Shown piece by piece: positions 48,185-57,093 of a DNA stretch of 64,000 nucleotides. The stretch lies in contig NZ_OVCN01000017.1 in NCBI RefSeq assembly GCF_900406815.1, forward strand, positions 16,690 to 80,689, in the 5' to 3' direction. Each line of letters begins with the position of its first letter. The stretch's first letter is position 1. The position numbers were made by a program, and so were the translations under genes. The notes beneath the pieces were generated by a model. That model saw only the letters and a list, made by a program, of their open reading frames with translations. It did not search any database and had not been told where the DNA came from. Origin of the DNA: Acinetobacter haemolyticus. GTDB lineage: Bacteria; Pseudomonadota; Gammaproteobacteria; Pseudomonadales; Moraxellaceae.

Positions 48185-49702
48185 TTAACGTAAACTAATG
48201 GTGGTATTTACACCGCCAACTTCATGGCTATCTTCAAACCAACGACTGGTAATGGTTTTGGTCTGCGTATAAAACTGTACCGCTTGCTTACCATAAGGGC
48301 CTAAATCACCCAGTTTTGAACCACGCGAACCTGTAAAGCTAAAGAATGGCACAGGCACAGGAATTGGAATATTGATCCCAACTTGACCGATATCAATCAA
48401 GTTTTGGAAGTTACGTGCTGTCGCACCAGTTTGAGTGAATAGCCCAACACCGTTACCAAATGGATTGGCATTGATCAGCTCAATCGCTTCTTCTAAAGTA
48501 TCTACAGAAATAATCGCCAAAACTGGGCCAAAGATTTCTTCTTTATAGATGCGCATGTCTGTGGTTACGCCATTAAAAATGGTCGCACCAACAAAGTTAC
48601 CTGACTCATAACCTTTAACTTGTACATCACGGCCATCGAGTAATAGCTCTGCACCTTGCTCGACACCGCTATTAATCAAATCAATCACGCGTGCTTTGGC
48701 ACGTTGAGAAATCACAGGTCCGATATCTGTATTCGGTTCATGTCCTGCATTGACTTTTAAGGTCTTGGCTTTTTCCACCAACTCCTGAACCCATTGCTTG
48801 CTTTCACCTACCATCACAGCAACTGAAAGCGCCATACAACGCTGTCCTGCTGCACCGAAAGCCGCACCGACCAAAGCATTGAGGGTTTGTTCTTTGTTGG
48901 CATCAGGCATCACCACCACATGGTTTTTCGCACCCATCATCGACTGCACACGTTTGCCATGTTGGCCTGCGAGGTTATACACATGGGTACCCACTGCAGT
49001 TGAACCAACAAATGAAATCGCTTTGATGTGGTGATGTGTACACAGACGATCCACCACTTCTTTACCCCCATGAACCACGTTCAGCACACCAGCAGGCACA
49101 CCCGCTTGAATCGCAAGTTCAACCAACATCATCGTGGTCAAAGGATCTTGTTCAGATGGTTTGAGTACAAAGGTATTGCCACAAACAATCGCCATCGGGA
49201 ACATCCACAATGGAATCATGGCAGGGAAATTAAACGGGGTAATGCCCGCACAAACACCTAACGGCTGTTGCAAAGTATAGGTATCAACACCTCGTGCTAC
49301 GCCTTCGATGTACTCGCCCATTTGCAAAGTACCGACAGAACAAGCGTGCTCAACCACTTCTAAGCCACGTTGGATATCGCCTTCTGCATCTGCTAAGGTT
49401 TTGCCTTGCTCAGCGGTCAACACTTTTGCGATCTCTTTCATGTTGGTACGGATTAAGTCTTGTAGCTTCAACATAATCCGCATACGTGCCTGAATCGGCG
49501 TTTGACGCCAAGTGGCAAAAGCATCTTGTGCAGCTTGAATCGCAGCATCAACTTCTTGAACCGTTGCAAAAGGCACGCGACCAATCACTTCCTGCGTCGC
49601 AGGATTGACAATATCTTGCCATTGCTGGGTATCAGACTCGATAAACTGTCCATTGATCAATAACTTGGCTGTTTCCAGCTCGATTTTCTGGATTGTATTC
49701 AT
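48185..49702 (-). CDS. mmsA: CoA-acylating methylmalonate-semialdehyde dehydrogenase MmsA
   Basis: Converts methylmalonate semialdehyde to propionyl-CoA. The protein is 505 residues from [11 protein letters not shown], with NAD-binding [13 protein letters not shown] near 233 and the catalytic Cys in [17 protein letters not shown] near 285. A GGAGAGG site precedes the ATG at 49702; the longer frame to 49816 runs into the divergent promoter and is rejected. It is the first gene of the cluster, divergent from the LysR gene. Confidence 0.95.
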   Translation of the reverse strand: MNTIQKIELETAKLLINGQFIESDTQQWQDIVNPATQEVIGRVPFATVQEVDAAIQAAQDAFATWRQTPIQARMRIMLKLQDLIRTNMKEIAKVLTAEQGKTLADAEGDIQRGLEVVEHACSVGTLQMGEYIEGVARGVDTYTLQQPLGVCAGITPFNFPAMIPLWMFPMAIVCGNTFVLKPSEQDPLTTMMLVELAIQAGVPAGVLNVVHGGKEVVDRLCTHHHIKAISFVGSTAVGTHVYNLAGQHGKRVQSMMGAKNHVVVMPDANKEQTLNALVGAAFGAAGQRCMALSVAVMVGESKQWVQELVEKAKTLKVNAGHEPNTDIGPVISQRAKARVIDLINSGVEQGAELLLDGRDVQVKGYESGNFVGATIFNGVTTDMRIYKEEIFGPVLAIISVDTLEEAIELINANPFGNGVGLFTQTGATARNFQNLIDIGQVGINIPIPVPVPFFSFTGSRGSKLGDLGPYGKQAVQFYTQTKTITSRWFEDSHEVGGVNTTISLR

Positions 49703-49868
49703 AACCTCTCCATAGGCCCTATTTTTATTGTGTTCAGATGTTTGAAAATAGCGATTCGTCGTATTTTCTTTTTTTAACCTTTGGTTGAGACTAGCAAAGA
49801 AAACTTTGACCACCAACGCAAATTAATGCACGATTGGTGTGCAAATATGCACAAAGGACACAATAACA
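49703..49868. promoter_or_regulatory. Divergent promoter region mmsA / LysR regulator
   Basis: The 166-bp gap must contain both promoters and the LysR operator. It includes GTTGAGACTAGCAAAG and a TTGGTGTGCAAA repeat-like stretch, but no clear T-N11-A palindrome could be picked by eye. Confidence 0.4.
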
Positions 49869-50750
49869 ATGAAAGTGGATTGGGATCATCTACAATTCTT
49901 TCTGGTTCTGGCGCGAACCAAAACCTTAACCAGTGCGGCACGCATTATTGGTGTCGAGCACAGTACGGTTGCTCGACGGATTCAGGCATTGGAGCTGGCT
50001 TTAGGGACGACTTTATTCAAGCGTGAAGCATCAGGTTATGAACTAACGATGGAAGGATTAGCACTTGTTCCTCAGGTTGAGCAAATGGAACAGGCCTTTC
50101 TTCAGATTGAGAAACCGCATCAACCTTTGCAAGGTCGTGTGCGAATTGGCACACCTGAAGGATTTGGTACGGCATTTCTTGCACGACTGCTAGCCGAGTT
50201 TTCGATTCGATATCCGCTGCTCACCATTGACCTGATTCCTGTGCCGAAAATGATTAAGCTCTCCCATCGTGAAGCCGATATTGTGGTATCGATCGAACGT
50301 CCCACATCTGGTCCTTATATCATCACGCGCTTGTCTGATTATTGTTTAAAAATTTACGGCAGTAAAAATTATCTAGCCGACAACCCACCGATTCGTCGCC
50401 TAGAAGACTTAACCCAACATCGTTTTGTCAATTATATTGATGATTTGGTCTATAGCCCTGAGCTATATTGTCTAGAACGCTTACCCTTAAAACTCACTGC
50501 AAATTTTCGCAGTAGTAGCATTTTGGCACAGCAGATTGCGGTCAGTGCTGGCGCTGGGCTAGCCATATTACCCAAGTTTTTGGCAGATGATAAACCTGAG
50601 CTTGAAACCGTGTTAGCTGAACAAGTTCGTTTCAACCATACCTTTTGGATGCTGACATTCGTTGATTTACAACATGAACCACGGATTAAACTGGTTTGGG
50701 ATTACTTACGCAAACAAGCCGATCAATACCAACATTTGCTGATTGATTAA
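49869..50750 (+). CDS. LysR-family regulator of the mms cluster
   Basis: A 293-residue LysR protein: winged HTH in the first 60 residues (FFLVLARTKTLTSAARIIG, STVARRIQALELALGTTLF) and a periplasmic-binding-like effector domain. The ATG at 49869 follows AAAGGA. It is divergent from mmsA, so it probably controls the valine cluster. Pseudomonas mmsAB is controlled by an AraC protein (MmsR), so the regulator type differs here. Confidence 0.9.
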   Translation: MKVDWDHLQFFLVLARTKTLTSAARIIGVEHSTVARRIQALELALGTTLFKREASGYELTMEGLALVPQVEQMEQAFLQIEKPHQPLQGRVRIGTPEGFGTAFLARLLAEFSIRYPLLTIDLIPVPKMIKLSHREADIVVSIERPTSGPYIITRLSDYCLKIYGSKNYLADNPPIRRLEDLTQHRFVNYIDDLVYSPELYCLERLPLKLTANFRSSSILAQQIAVSAGAGLAILPKFLADDKPELETVLAEQVRFNHTFWMLTFVDLQHEPRIKLVWDYLRKQADQYQHLLID

Positions 50751-50773
50751 CGATTCAAATAGCAGATATAAAA

Positions 50774-50798
50774 AGAGCCAGTCTCTTAGACTAGCTCT
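50774..50798 (-). terminator. Terminator of the cycA gene
   Basis: 50774-50784 (AGAGC and AGTCT around one mismatch) pairs with 50788-50798 around a 3-nt loop. The minus strand then has a short U run. Also usable for the convergent LysR gene. Confidence 0.75.
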
Positions 50799-50822
50799 CA
50801 AAATGTAGAACTTGAGACTGTT

Positions 50823-52256
50823 TTATACCAATTCTCGTTGAAGTTTGCGTAATCGTGGTTTGTACACCAGCTGATATGTTGCAGCCAGAATCAACAACCA
50901 CAATGGGCTTACATACAATGCTTTCAAGGTATCAGGTTCAAGTGCCAAGATCACCAAGGCAAATAGCAAGAAGAGAATCACCAGATAGGACATCCAAACG
51001 CCACCCGGCATTTTAAAATTCGACTGCATATGTAATTCAGGGCGCAATTTACGGTAGCGGATATAGCACACCATAATCAGGCTCCATACACTGATGAATA
51101 AAATCACGCACAGTGCACTCGCCAAGGTAAATGCTTCTAGCGTATTCGGTACGAAATACTGGAGTACTGCACCACCCATAATAAAAACGCAGGAAAAAAA
51201 CAGTCCATTGGCAGGTACAGCTTTCTTCGATAAACGTCCTAATGCCGCAGGTGCTTGACCATCCTTAGATAAACCAAACAACATTCGGCTGGTCGAAAAC
51301 ACGCCACTGTTCATGGATGACATCACCGACGACAACACCACCAAATTCATAATAATTGCAGAGGTGACAATTCCTGCATTCAAGAATAATTCCACGAATG
51401 GGCTTTTATCCGCACGAATACTATCCCACGGCGTAACAGCCATCACCACCAATAAGGCCAATACATAGAACAAAATGATTCGAATCGGAATCGCATTAAT
51501 GGCTTTTGGAAGATTTTTATGCGGATCTTTGGTTTCAGCTGCTGTGGTTCCCACTAACTCTACCCCGACAAAGGCAAAAACAGCAATTTGGAAACCTGCC
51601 AAGAAACCATCCAAACCTTTAGGGAACATGCCTCCATGCGACCAAACATTACTGAGCGATGCCACCGCACCTTCAGGCGCTTGGAAGTGACTAAAAATCA
51701 TATAGCCGCCCACACCGATCAAGGCAATGATCGCTAGAATCTTAATCAAGGCAAACCAAAACTCAATCTCGCCAAATAAACGTACCGTCAGCAAATTAAG
51801 TCCCAGTACAAACAGCACACAACCAGCACTAATCAAGGCTTGTCCCATCGGCGTAAATGACACACCTTCGGGTAACCAGAAACCAAGATAGTTAATGACT
51901 GCCGCTAAATCCGCAATTCCGACCAGCACCCAACCCAGCCAATAGGTCCAGCCGATATAGTACCCTGCCCATGGTCCGATCAAATCATGTGCCATATCCA
52001 CAAAAGACTTATATTGTAAATTGGCAAGCAACAACTCACCCAGTGCCCGCATCAAAAAGAAAAACATGATCCCGATGATCATGTAAATAAACAGAATCGA
52101 GGGTCCCGCCAAGGAAATGGTTTTGCCTGAGCCCATAAACAAGCCTGTGCCAATCGCACCACCAATGGCGATCAGTTGTAAATGGCGATTGGAAAGCTTG
52201 CGTTGTAAATCATTTGGCGCGTGTTGATCATTTGGATGCTGTTGCATAACCGTCAT
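50823..52256 (-). CDS. cycA: D-alanine/D-serine/glycine permease CycA
   Basis: An amino acid-polyamine-cation permease of 477 residues with 12 hydrophobic helices. The start LSNRHLQLIAIGGAIGTGLF and IGWTYWLGWVLVGIADLAAV near 102 match CycA. Proton symport of D-alanine, D-serine and glycine is expected. It sits downstream of ridA-alr-dadA, consistent with D-alanine use. A 190-bp gap separates it from ridA and probably holds its own promoter. Confidence 0.93.
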   Translation of the reverse strand: MTVMQQHPNDQHAPNDLQRKLSNRHLQLIAIGGAIGTGLFMGSGKTISLAGPSILFIYMIIGIMFFFLMRALGELLLANLQYKSFVDMAHDLIGPWAGYYIGWTYWLGWVLVGIADLAAVINYLGFWLPEGVSFTPMGQALISAGCVLFVLGLNLLTVRLFGEIEFWFALIKILAIIALIGVGGYMIFSHFQAPEGAVASLSNVWSHGGMFPKGLDGFLAGFQIAVFAFVGVELVGTTAAETKDPHKNLPKAINAIPIRIILFYVLALLVVMAVTPWDSIRADKSPFVELFLNAGIVTSAIIMNLVVLSSVMSSMNSGVFSTSRMLFGLSKDGQAPAALGRLSKKAVPANGLFFSCVFIMGGAVLQYFVPNTLEAFTLASALCVILFISVWSLIMVCYIRYRKLRPELHMQSNFKMPGGVWMSYLVILFLLFALVILALEPDTLKALYVSPLWLLILAATYQLVYKPRLRKLQRELV

Positions 52257-52447
52257 AAAAAAGTTCCCTTTTTCTTATTCGTGTATGCGCCAGCCTTTTT
52301 ATTTTGTTGCGAAAATTCGCTCTCTTTTAAAATGGCGGACGCATATTCATTGCAAGAAAATACGCATCTGCTGCTGTTTTATCTACAACAAATACGTTAC
52401 TTTTCATCTTTTTTTATATTATTTAAGCAAAACGATCTCTGTTTGCT

Positions 52448-52807
52448 TTATTTTTGTGCTGCAATCACTGCAATCTCGATTAACCAATTTGGATTGACCA
52501 AATCCGCTTGAATCGTGGCACGAGAAGGTGCAACACAACCTTTTAACCAATCGACATAGATCGCATTGACTGTCGGGAAATCTGAGAGATCTTTTAGAAA
52601 CAGTTGAACAGACAATAGACGTGATTTATCGGTATTTGCCGAATCGAGAAGCTGCTCAATCGTTGCGAGAATATCTCGAGTCTGCCCTTCAATATCTAAG
52701 TCTGGATTTTTAGGGACTTGTCCTGATAAATACACCACTTTGTTGAAAACAGTGACTGCACTCATCACTTCGGTCGAGTTGATTTTCTGAATATCAGAAT
52801 GAGACAT
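52448..52807 (-). CDS. RidA-family enamine/imine deaminase
   Basis: The 119-residue protein has the RidA fold with the VYLSGQVPKNPDLDIEGQT segment near residue 28, the conserved Arg in APSRATIQADLVNPNWLIEI near 95, and the terminal EIAVIAAQ. RidA hydrolyses reactive 2-aminoacrylate and other imines. DadA and racemase chemistry generates imines, which fits this position 26 bp after alr. The ATG at 52807 follows AAGGAAG. Confidence 0.92.
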   Translation of the reverse strand: MSHSDIQKINSTEVMSAVTVFNKVVYLSGQVPKNPDLDIEGQTRDILATIEQLLDSANTDKSRLLSVQLFLKDLSDFPTVNAIYVDWLKGCVAPSRATIQADLVNPNWLIEIAVIAAQK

Positions 52808-52833
52808 GATGACTTCCTTCGCCTTGTTAGATA

Positions 52834-53937
52834 TTAGTCTTGATTGATAAATTTGACACGTGCGGTCACCCCACACATCAGTTCATAACCGACTGTGCCT
52901 GAGGCTGCTGCAACATCATCAATGGGTAAAATACTTCCTGTTGTTGAGGTTCCCCAAAGCACAACTTCACTACCAATTTCAGCATTCGGTACGGGAGCCA
53001 AATCCACTGCCAACATATCCATACTGACTCGCCCAATGGTACGGGTACGTATACCATTAACTAAAATAGGCGTACCTGTCGGGGAAATACGCTGATAACC
53101 ATCTGCATAACCACAAGCAACGATACCGATGCTCATGTCATGCTCAGCGACAAAACTCGAGCCATACCCCACACTTTCATTGGTTTTTAGCTGCTGGATT
53201 GCGATCAGTTCACTACGCAAACTCATGGTTGGCGCAAGTCCCCAATCTTGGATACTGTGCTGAGGGAAATCAGGCGAGCTGCCATAGAGCATGATGCCGC
53301 CACGGACATAATCGGAGTGGAGTTGTGTCGGGTATCGAAGGATGGCAGCACTATTACTGAGCGATCTCTCACCGGGTAAATCTTGAATATGCGTCTCGAA
53401 TTCTGTCAGTTGATAGTCCACGCCAGCTTGGCCAAAACGCTCCCCATCCGCATCAGAAAAATGCATCATATGAGTGATTTTTGTGACGTTATTAAGACGC
53501 TGAAGATGTCGCCACACTTGGCGATATTGCTGTGGTTTGAACCCTAAACGGTTCATGCCATTGTTCATTTTGAGGAAAATATCAAACTGGGCAGGATAGA
53601 TATGCTGTTGTAACCATTCAACTTGATGCTCACTATGCACCGTGAAACTGAGTTGGTATTGAGCACAATCAAATAAATCTTGGGGTGAAAAAATCCCTTC
53701 CAGCAACAGGATTGGACCTGTCCAGCCTAATGCACGCAGACGTTTAGCTTCCTCAATATCAAGTAAAGCAAAACCATCTGCTATTTTAAAAGCATCATAG
53801 ACACGTTCGATTCCATGTCCATAGGCATTGGCTTTGACCACCGCAAAAACCTTGCTATCTGGAACAGAAGTTCTCACGACCTCAAGATTTTGGCGTAAAG
53901 CCTGAGTATGAATAACCGCAGTAATTGGGCGAGGCAT
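52834..53937 (-). CDS. dadX: Alanine racemase (catabolic DadX type)
   Basis: PLP enzyme interconverting L- and D-alanine. The 367-residue protein has the PLP-lysine motif AVVKANAYGHGIERV near 33, the catalytic Tyr region SIGIVACGYADGYQRISP near 255, and GRVSMDMLAVDLAPVP near 300. Location between dadA and ridA makes the catabolic DadX role likely, so the biosynthetic Alr is expected elsewhere. It starts 24 bp after dadA. Confidence 0.95.
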   Translation of the reverse strand: MPRPITAVIHTQALRQNLEVVRTSVPDSKVFAVVKANAYGHGIERVYDAFKIADGFALLDIEEAKRLRALGWTGPILLLEGIFSPQDLFDCAQYQLSFTVHSEHQVEWLQQHIYPAQFDIFLKMNNGMNRLGFKPQQYRQVWRHLQRLNNVTKITHMMHFSDADGERFGQAGVDYQLTEFETHIQDLPGERSLSNSAAILRYPTQLHSDYVRGGIMLYGSSPDFPQHSIQDWGLAPTMSLRSELIAIQQLKTNESVGYGSSFVAEHDMSIGIVACGYADGYQRISPTGTPILVNGIRTRTIGRVSMDMLAVDLAPVPNAEIGSEVVLWGTSTTGSILPIDDVAAASGTVGYELMCGVTARVKFINQD

Positions 53938-53961
53938 AATCAACTTCCTTGTAAATGTAAA

Positions 53962-55218
53962 TTATGCCGCGTGTGAATAACGCTGAATCGATAAACCATC
54001 GGTACTTATTTCAGTATGATGATTCATCACCAGATCACTGATTAATTTGCCTGAACCGCAAGCCATGGTCCAACCTAAAGTACCGTGACCTGTATTTAAA
54101 AACAGATTCTTGTATTTGGTTGCGCCAATAATCGGTGTGCTGTCTGGTGTCATTGGACGTAAACCTGTCCAGAATGAAGCTTGTTGTAAATCACCACCTG
54201 GGAATAAATCTTGGGTGACCATTTCCAAAGTTGCACGGCGATCATCATTTAAGCCCAAATTAAAGCCGCTTAATTCCGCCATACCCCCGACACGGATACG
54301 TTGATCAAAACGTGTAATCGCAACCTTGTAAGTCTCATCTAAAACTGTCGATTGCGGTGCAAATTTTGGTTCAACAATTGGAATCGTCAATGAATAGCCT
54401 TTCACAGGATAAACAGGAAGATTCAATTGCAATGGTCTTAGGAAGTCGCGCGAATAACTACCAAAGGCAAGCACGAAACGGTCAGCTGTTAAAACCACAC
54501 CATTGACCAACACACCTTTGATTTCATCACCCTCAACTATCAATTGCTCAACGTTTTGATCGAATTTAAATTCAACGCCTAGCTCTTGCGCCACTTTTGC
54601 CAAGGCATTGGTGAATAAATAACAGTCACCCGTTTCATCATTTGGCAAATGCAAACCGCCTACTAATTTATCGGTGTGTGCTAACGCAGGTTCAACGCTA
54701 CCGAGTTCTTCTGCATTGAGTAAATTAAAATCGACACCACATTCTTTCAGGACCTGGATGTCTCGTTGCACTGCTTCAAGTTGTGCATCATTACGAAATA
54801 CTTGTAAGGTACCTTTGGAACGATTTTCGTAGTTGATACCTGTTTCGCTTCTCAGTTGACGCAAACAATCACGGCTGTATTCAGCCACACGCATCATGCG
54901 CTCTTTGTTGACTGCATAACTTTGTGGATTACAGTTTTTCAGCATTTGTGCCATCCACTGTAACTGCCACATACTGCCATCGATATTAATGGCAAGCGGT
55001 GCATGATGTTGAAACATCCATTTTACAGCTTTAAACGGAATACCCGGTGCTGCCCATGGGGTTGAATATCCTGGCGAGATTTGTCCTGCATTACCAAAGC
55101 TGGTTTCTTTTGCTGGACCAGACTGACGATCAAGCACAGTCACTTGGGCACCTTGTTGCGCAAGATAGTAAGCACTTGCTACACCAATCACACCACTTCC
55201 TAAAACGATAACGCGCAT
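53962..55218 (-). CDS. dadA: D-amino acid dehydrogenase (D-alanine dehydrogenase)
   Basis: Membrane-associated FAD enzyme oxidising D-alanine to pyruvate and ammonia. The 418-residue protein has the N-terminal FAD motif [19 protein letters not shown], the [22 protein letters not shown] segment near 40, and the C-terminal [14 protein letters not shown]. The length is typical. It is the first gene of dadA-alr-ridA and divergent from an Lrp regulator. Confidence 0.96.
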   Translation of the reverse strand: MRVIVLGSGVIGVASAYYLAQQGAQVTVLDRQSGPAKETSFGNAGQISPGYSTPWAAPGIPFKAVKWMFQHHAPLAINIDGSMWQLQWMAQMLKNCNPQSYAVNKERMMRVAEYSRDCLRQLRSETGINYENRSKGTLQVFRNDAQLEAVQRDIQVLKECGVDFNLLNAEELGSVEPALAHTDKLVGGLHLPNDETGDCYLFTNALAKVAQELGVEFKFDQNVEQLIVEGDEIKGVLVNGVVLTADRFVLAFGSYSRDFLRPLQLNLPVYPVKGYSLTIPIVEPKFAPQSTVLDETYKVAITRFDQRIRVGGMAELSGFNLGLNDDRRATLEMVTQDLFPGGDLQQASFWTGLRPMTPDSTPIIGATKYKNLFLNTGHGTLGWTMACGSGKLISDLVMNHHTEISTDGLSIQRYSHAA

Positions 55219-55236
55219 AATAGGTCCCTCTCGCCC

Positions 55237-55255
55237 ACTAGTTTATTTAACTAGT
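55237..55255. promoter_or_regulatory. 7-bp inverted repeat in the dadA-lrp intergenic region
   Basis: ACTAGTT (55237-55243) and AACTAGT (55249-55255) are inverted around 5 nt, 19 bp before dadA. It could be a binding site for the divergent Lrp-type regulator; inferred. Confidence 0.5.
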
Positions 55256-55355
55256 ATATTTTTGCTTCAATAGTTTTTTTGACTGTTTTTATAGGTATAA
55301 TCTAGGTAATTTAATCTATTTGTCGCGGAAAAATTAAAATAAAAGGAAATAATCT

Positions 55356-55823
55356 ATGCGTAAATTAGACCGGATTGATCGCTTGATTTTAGATATTTTG
55401 CAACGTGAAGGACGGATTGCGATTAGTGAGTTAGCTTCGCGCGTCAATTTGTCTACCACGCCCTGTTCTGAGCGTGTAAAACGATTAGAACGTGAAGGCA
55501 TCATCATGGGCTATTATGCTCGGCTCAATCCCGCCCATGTCGATCGTAGCTTACTCGTCTTTTTAGAAATTAAACTCTCTGCCAAATCAGGCGATGTGTT
55601 TGATCAAGTCGCACGCGATTTGGTTGATATTCCAGAAGTGCTCGAGTGCCATCTTATCTCTGGTGAATTTGATTATCTGGTCAAAGCAAGACTCAAAGAA
55701 ATGAGTGCCTATCGCCGATTATTGGGTGATTTATTAAAAAAACTACCTGCTTCCGCATCCTCGCATAGTTATGTGGTTATGGAAGAGGTCAAAGAAAGTT
55801 TCTATTTGGATGTAAGCAAGTAA
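55356..55823 (+). CDS. Lrp/AsnC-family regulator, probably of dadA
   Basis: A 155-residue Lrp-type protein: AsnC HTH (DRLILDILQREGRIAISELA, LSTTPCSERVKRLEREGII) and a RAM ligand domain (VLECHLISGEFDYLVKARL). Divergence from dadA matches the DadR arrangement, where an Lrp homologue responds to alanine and induces dadAX. An AAGGAAA site precedes the ATG. A hairpin using 55820-55849 overlaps its stop codon. Confidence 0.93.
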   Translation: MRKLDRIDRLILDILQREGRIAISELASRVNLSTTPCSERVKRLEREGIIMGYYARLNPAHVDRSLLVFLEIKLSAKSGDVFDQVARDLVDIPEVLECHLISGEFDYLVKARLKEMSAYRRLLGDLLKKLPASASSHSYVVMEEVKESFYLDVSK

Positions 55824-55865
55824 AGACCGTCGCAATAAACGATCTTTACCGCAACCATCACCGTA

Positions 55866-57017
55866 TTAAAAGTATTTTAAAATCGTAATCTGCTTATTCT
55901 GATGTTTAAACTGTGAAAACCCTTGCACCACTGGATAAAGCGCAAAAGACATTCCAACCGTGATCAGCCATAACATCCACACATGATCGACTGAAAGATA
56001 GTCCCCCTGATTCACGCCCCAAATACTGACCGCAATCACATAGACCAACTTCAACACATATAAATGTAATAGATAGAAGAACATGGGTACCGAACCAAAT
56101 ACGACCAATGGTTTAAACCACTTTTGTTGTTGCCAGCGATCAAATACCACAAGCAAAATTAGTCCCACGCCTACATTCCATAGAATAAATAATAATGACG
56201 GCGGATATTTGGTGAGATTAAAGAAACTCATCAGACTCAATTGTGCAGTATCAAAATGTAGCCAGGGTTGATCACCATAAACATTGATCAGGCGTAACAA
56301 CATGAACAAGCCTATACTGATTAAGCCCATACCCAATAAATACTGATTTCGCCGTTGAGCCGTATATTGCTGACCAAACAAATGTCCCACAGCATATCCC
56401 AGTAAAATTATGCCAATCCAAGGCAAAACAGGATATGACGTGCGAATCTTCATATCCGCAAACTCAATCCAACCACGCTCATGTAACACCAGCCAAAGAG
56501 TTTGAAAGATTGAACCTTCAGCAAAATGAACAGAATCCAGTAGGTTATGTCCAAAGATAATCACAAATGCGCTCAATAACATGATCGGTAATGGCAAGCT
56601 GATACAAGCAGCCAAGACCACCATGCTGATCCCAATCGCCCAAATGACTTGTAAATAAATCACATCAGGTGGAAAGGTCGCAGTCCATGCAAAGTTAACC
56701 AAGGTCAGCTCAAGGACGATCAAAAATAAGCCACGTTTCAATAAAAATGCCCGTGTCTCATACAAGCTTTGTGTTTTGGAATAAAACAGAAAAGCGGAGA
56801 TGCCCGTCAATAATACAAAAATAGGTGCACAAAGATGAGCCAACGCACGGCTAGCAAATAAAGCAGGTTCAGTCGCTGACACATCCATAGGATCAGGGAC
56901 TTGTTTATGCATATAAAAAGTTTCTCTGACATGATCAAGCAACATAATTAAAATCACTAAACCACGTAAGGCGTCAATCGACTGTAACCGCTGTCGCGTT
57001 TTTTCTGAGGGCAGCAT
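55866..57017 (-). CDS. DUF1624 membrane protein (acyltransferase-like)
   Basis: A 383-residue protein with about ten hydrophobic helices. The motif IDALRGLVILIMLLDHVRETF near residue 13 is typical of DUF1624, related to heparan-alpha-glucosaminide N-acetyltransferase. Function in bacteria is unknown. It is divergent from the TonB receptor gene; only 76 bp separate the two starts, and the Zur-like site lies between them. Confidence 0.87.
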   Translation of the reverse strand: MLPSEKTRQRLQSIDALRGLVILIMLLDHVRETFYMHKQVPDPMDVSATEPALFASRALAHLCAPIFVLLTGISAFLFYSKTQSLYETRAFLLKRGLFLIVLELTLVNFAWTATFPPDVIYLQVIWAIGISMVVLAACISLPLPIMLLSAFVIIFGHNLLDSVHFAEGSIFQTLWLVLHERGWIEFADMKIRTSYPVLPWIGIILLGYAVGHLFGQQYTAQRRNQYLLGMGLISIGLFMLLRLINVYGDQPWLHFDTAQLSLMSFFNLTKYPPSLLFILWNVGVGLILLVVFDRWQQQKWFKPLVVFGSVPMFFYLLHLYVLKLVYVIAVSIWGVNQGDYLSVDHVWMLWLITVGMSFALYPVVQGFSQFKHQNKQITILKYF

Positions 57018-57043
57018 AAAAAAAGATTTAAAAATTGATGTAA

Positions 57044-57058
57044 TGTTATACTATTACA
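57044..57058. promoter_or_regulatory. Zur-like operator between the DUF1624 gene and the TonB receptor gene
   Basis: TGTTATACTATTACA differs from the znuA Zur box (TGTTATAATATAACA at 19069) at two positions, one of them the centre. The left half with flanking AA matches the known Zur consensus. It lies 36 bp before the receptor start. No Fur-type GATAATGATAATC box is visible. Regulation by Zur is inferred. Confidence 0.55.
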
Positions 57059-57093
57059 AAATCATTTTTTTGTCTTTCTTTGGTTGATGATTT

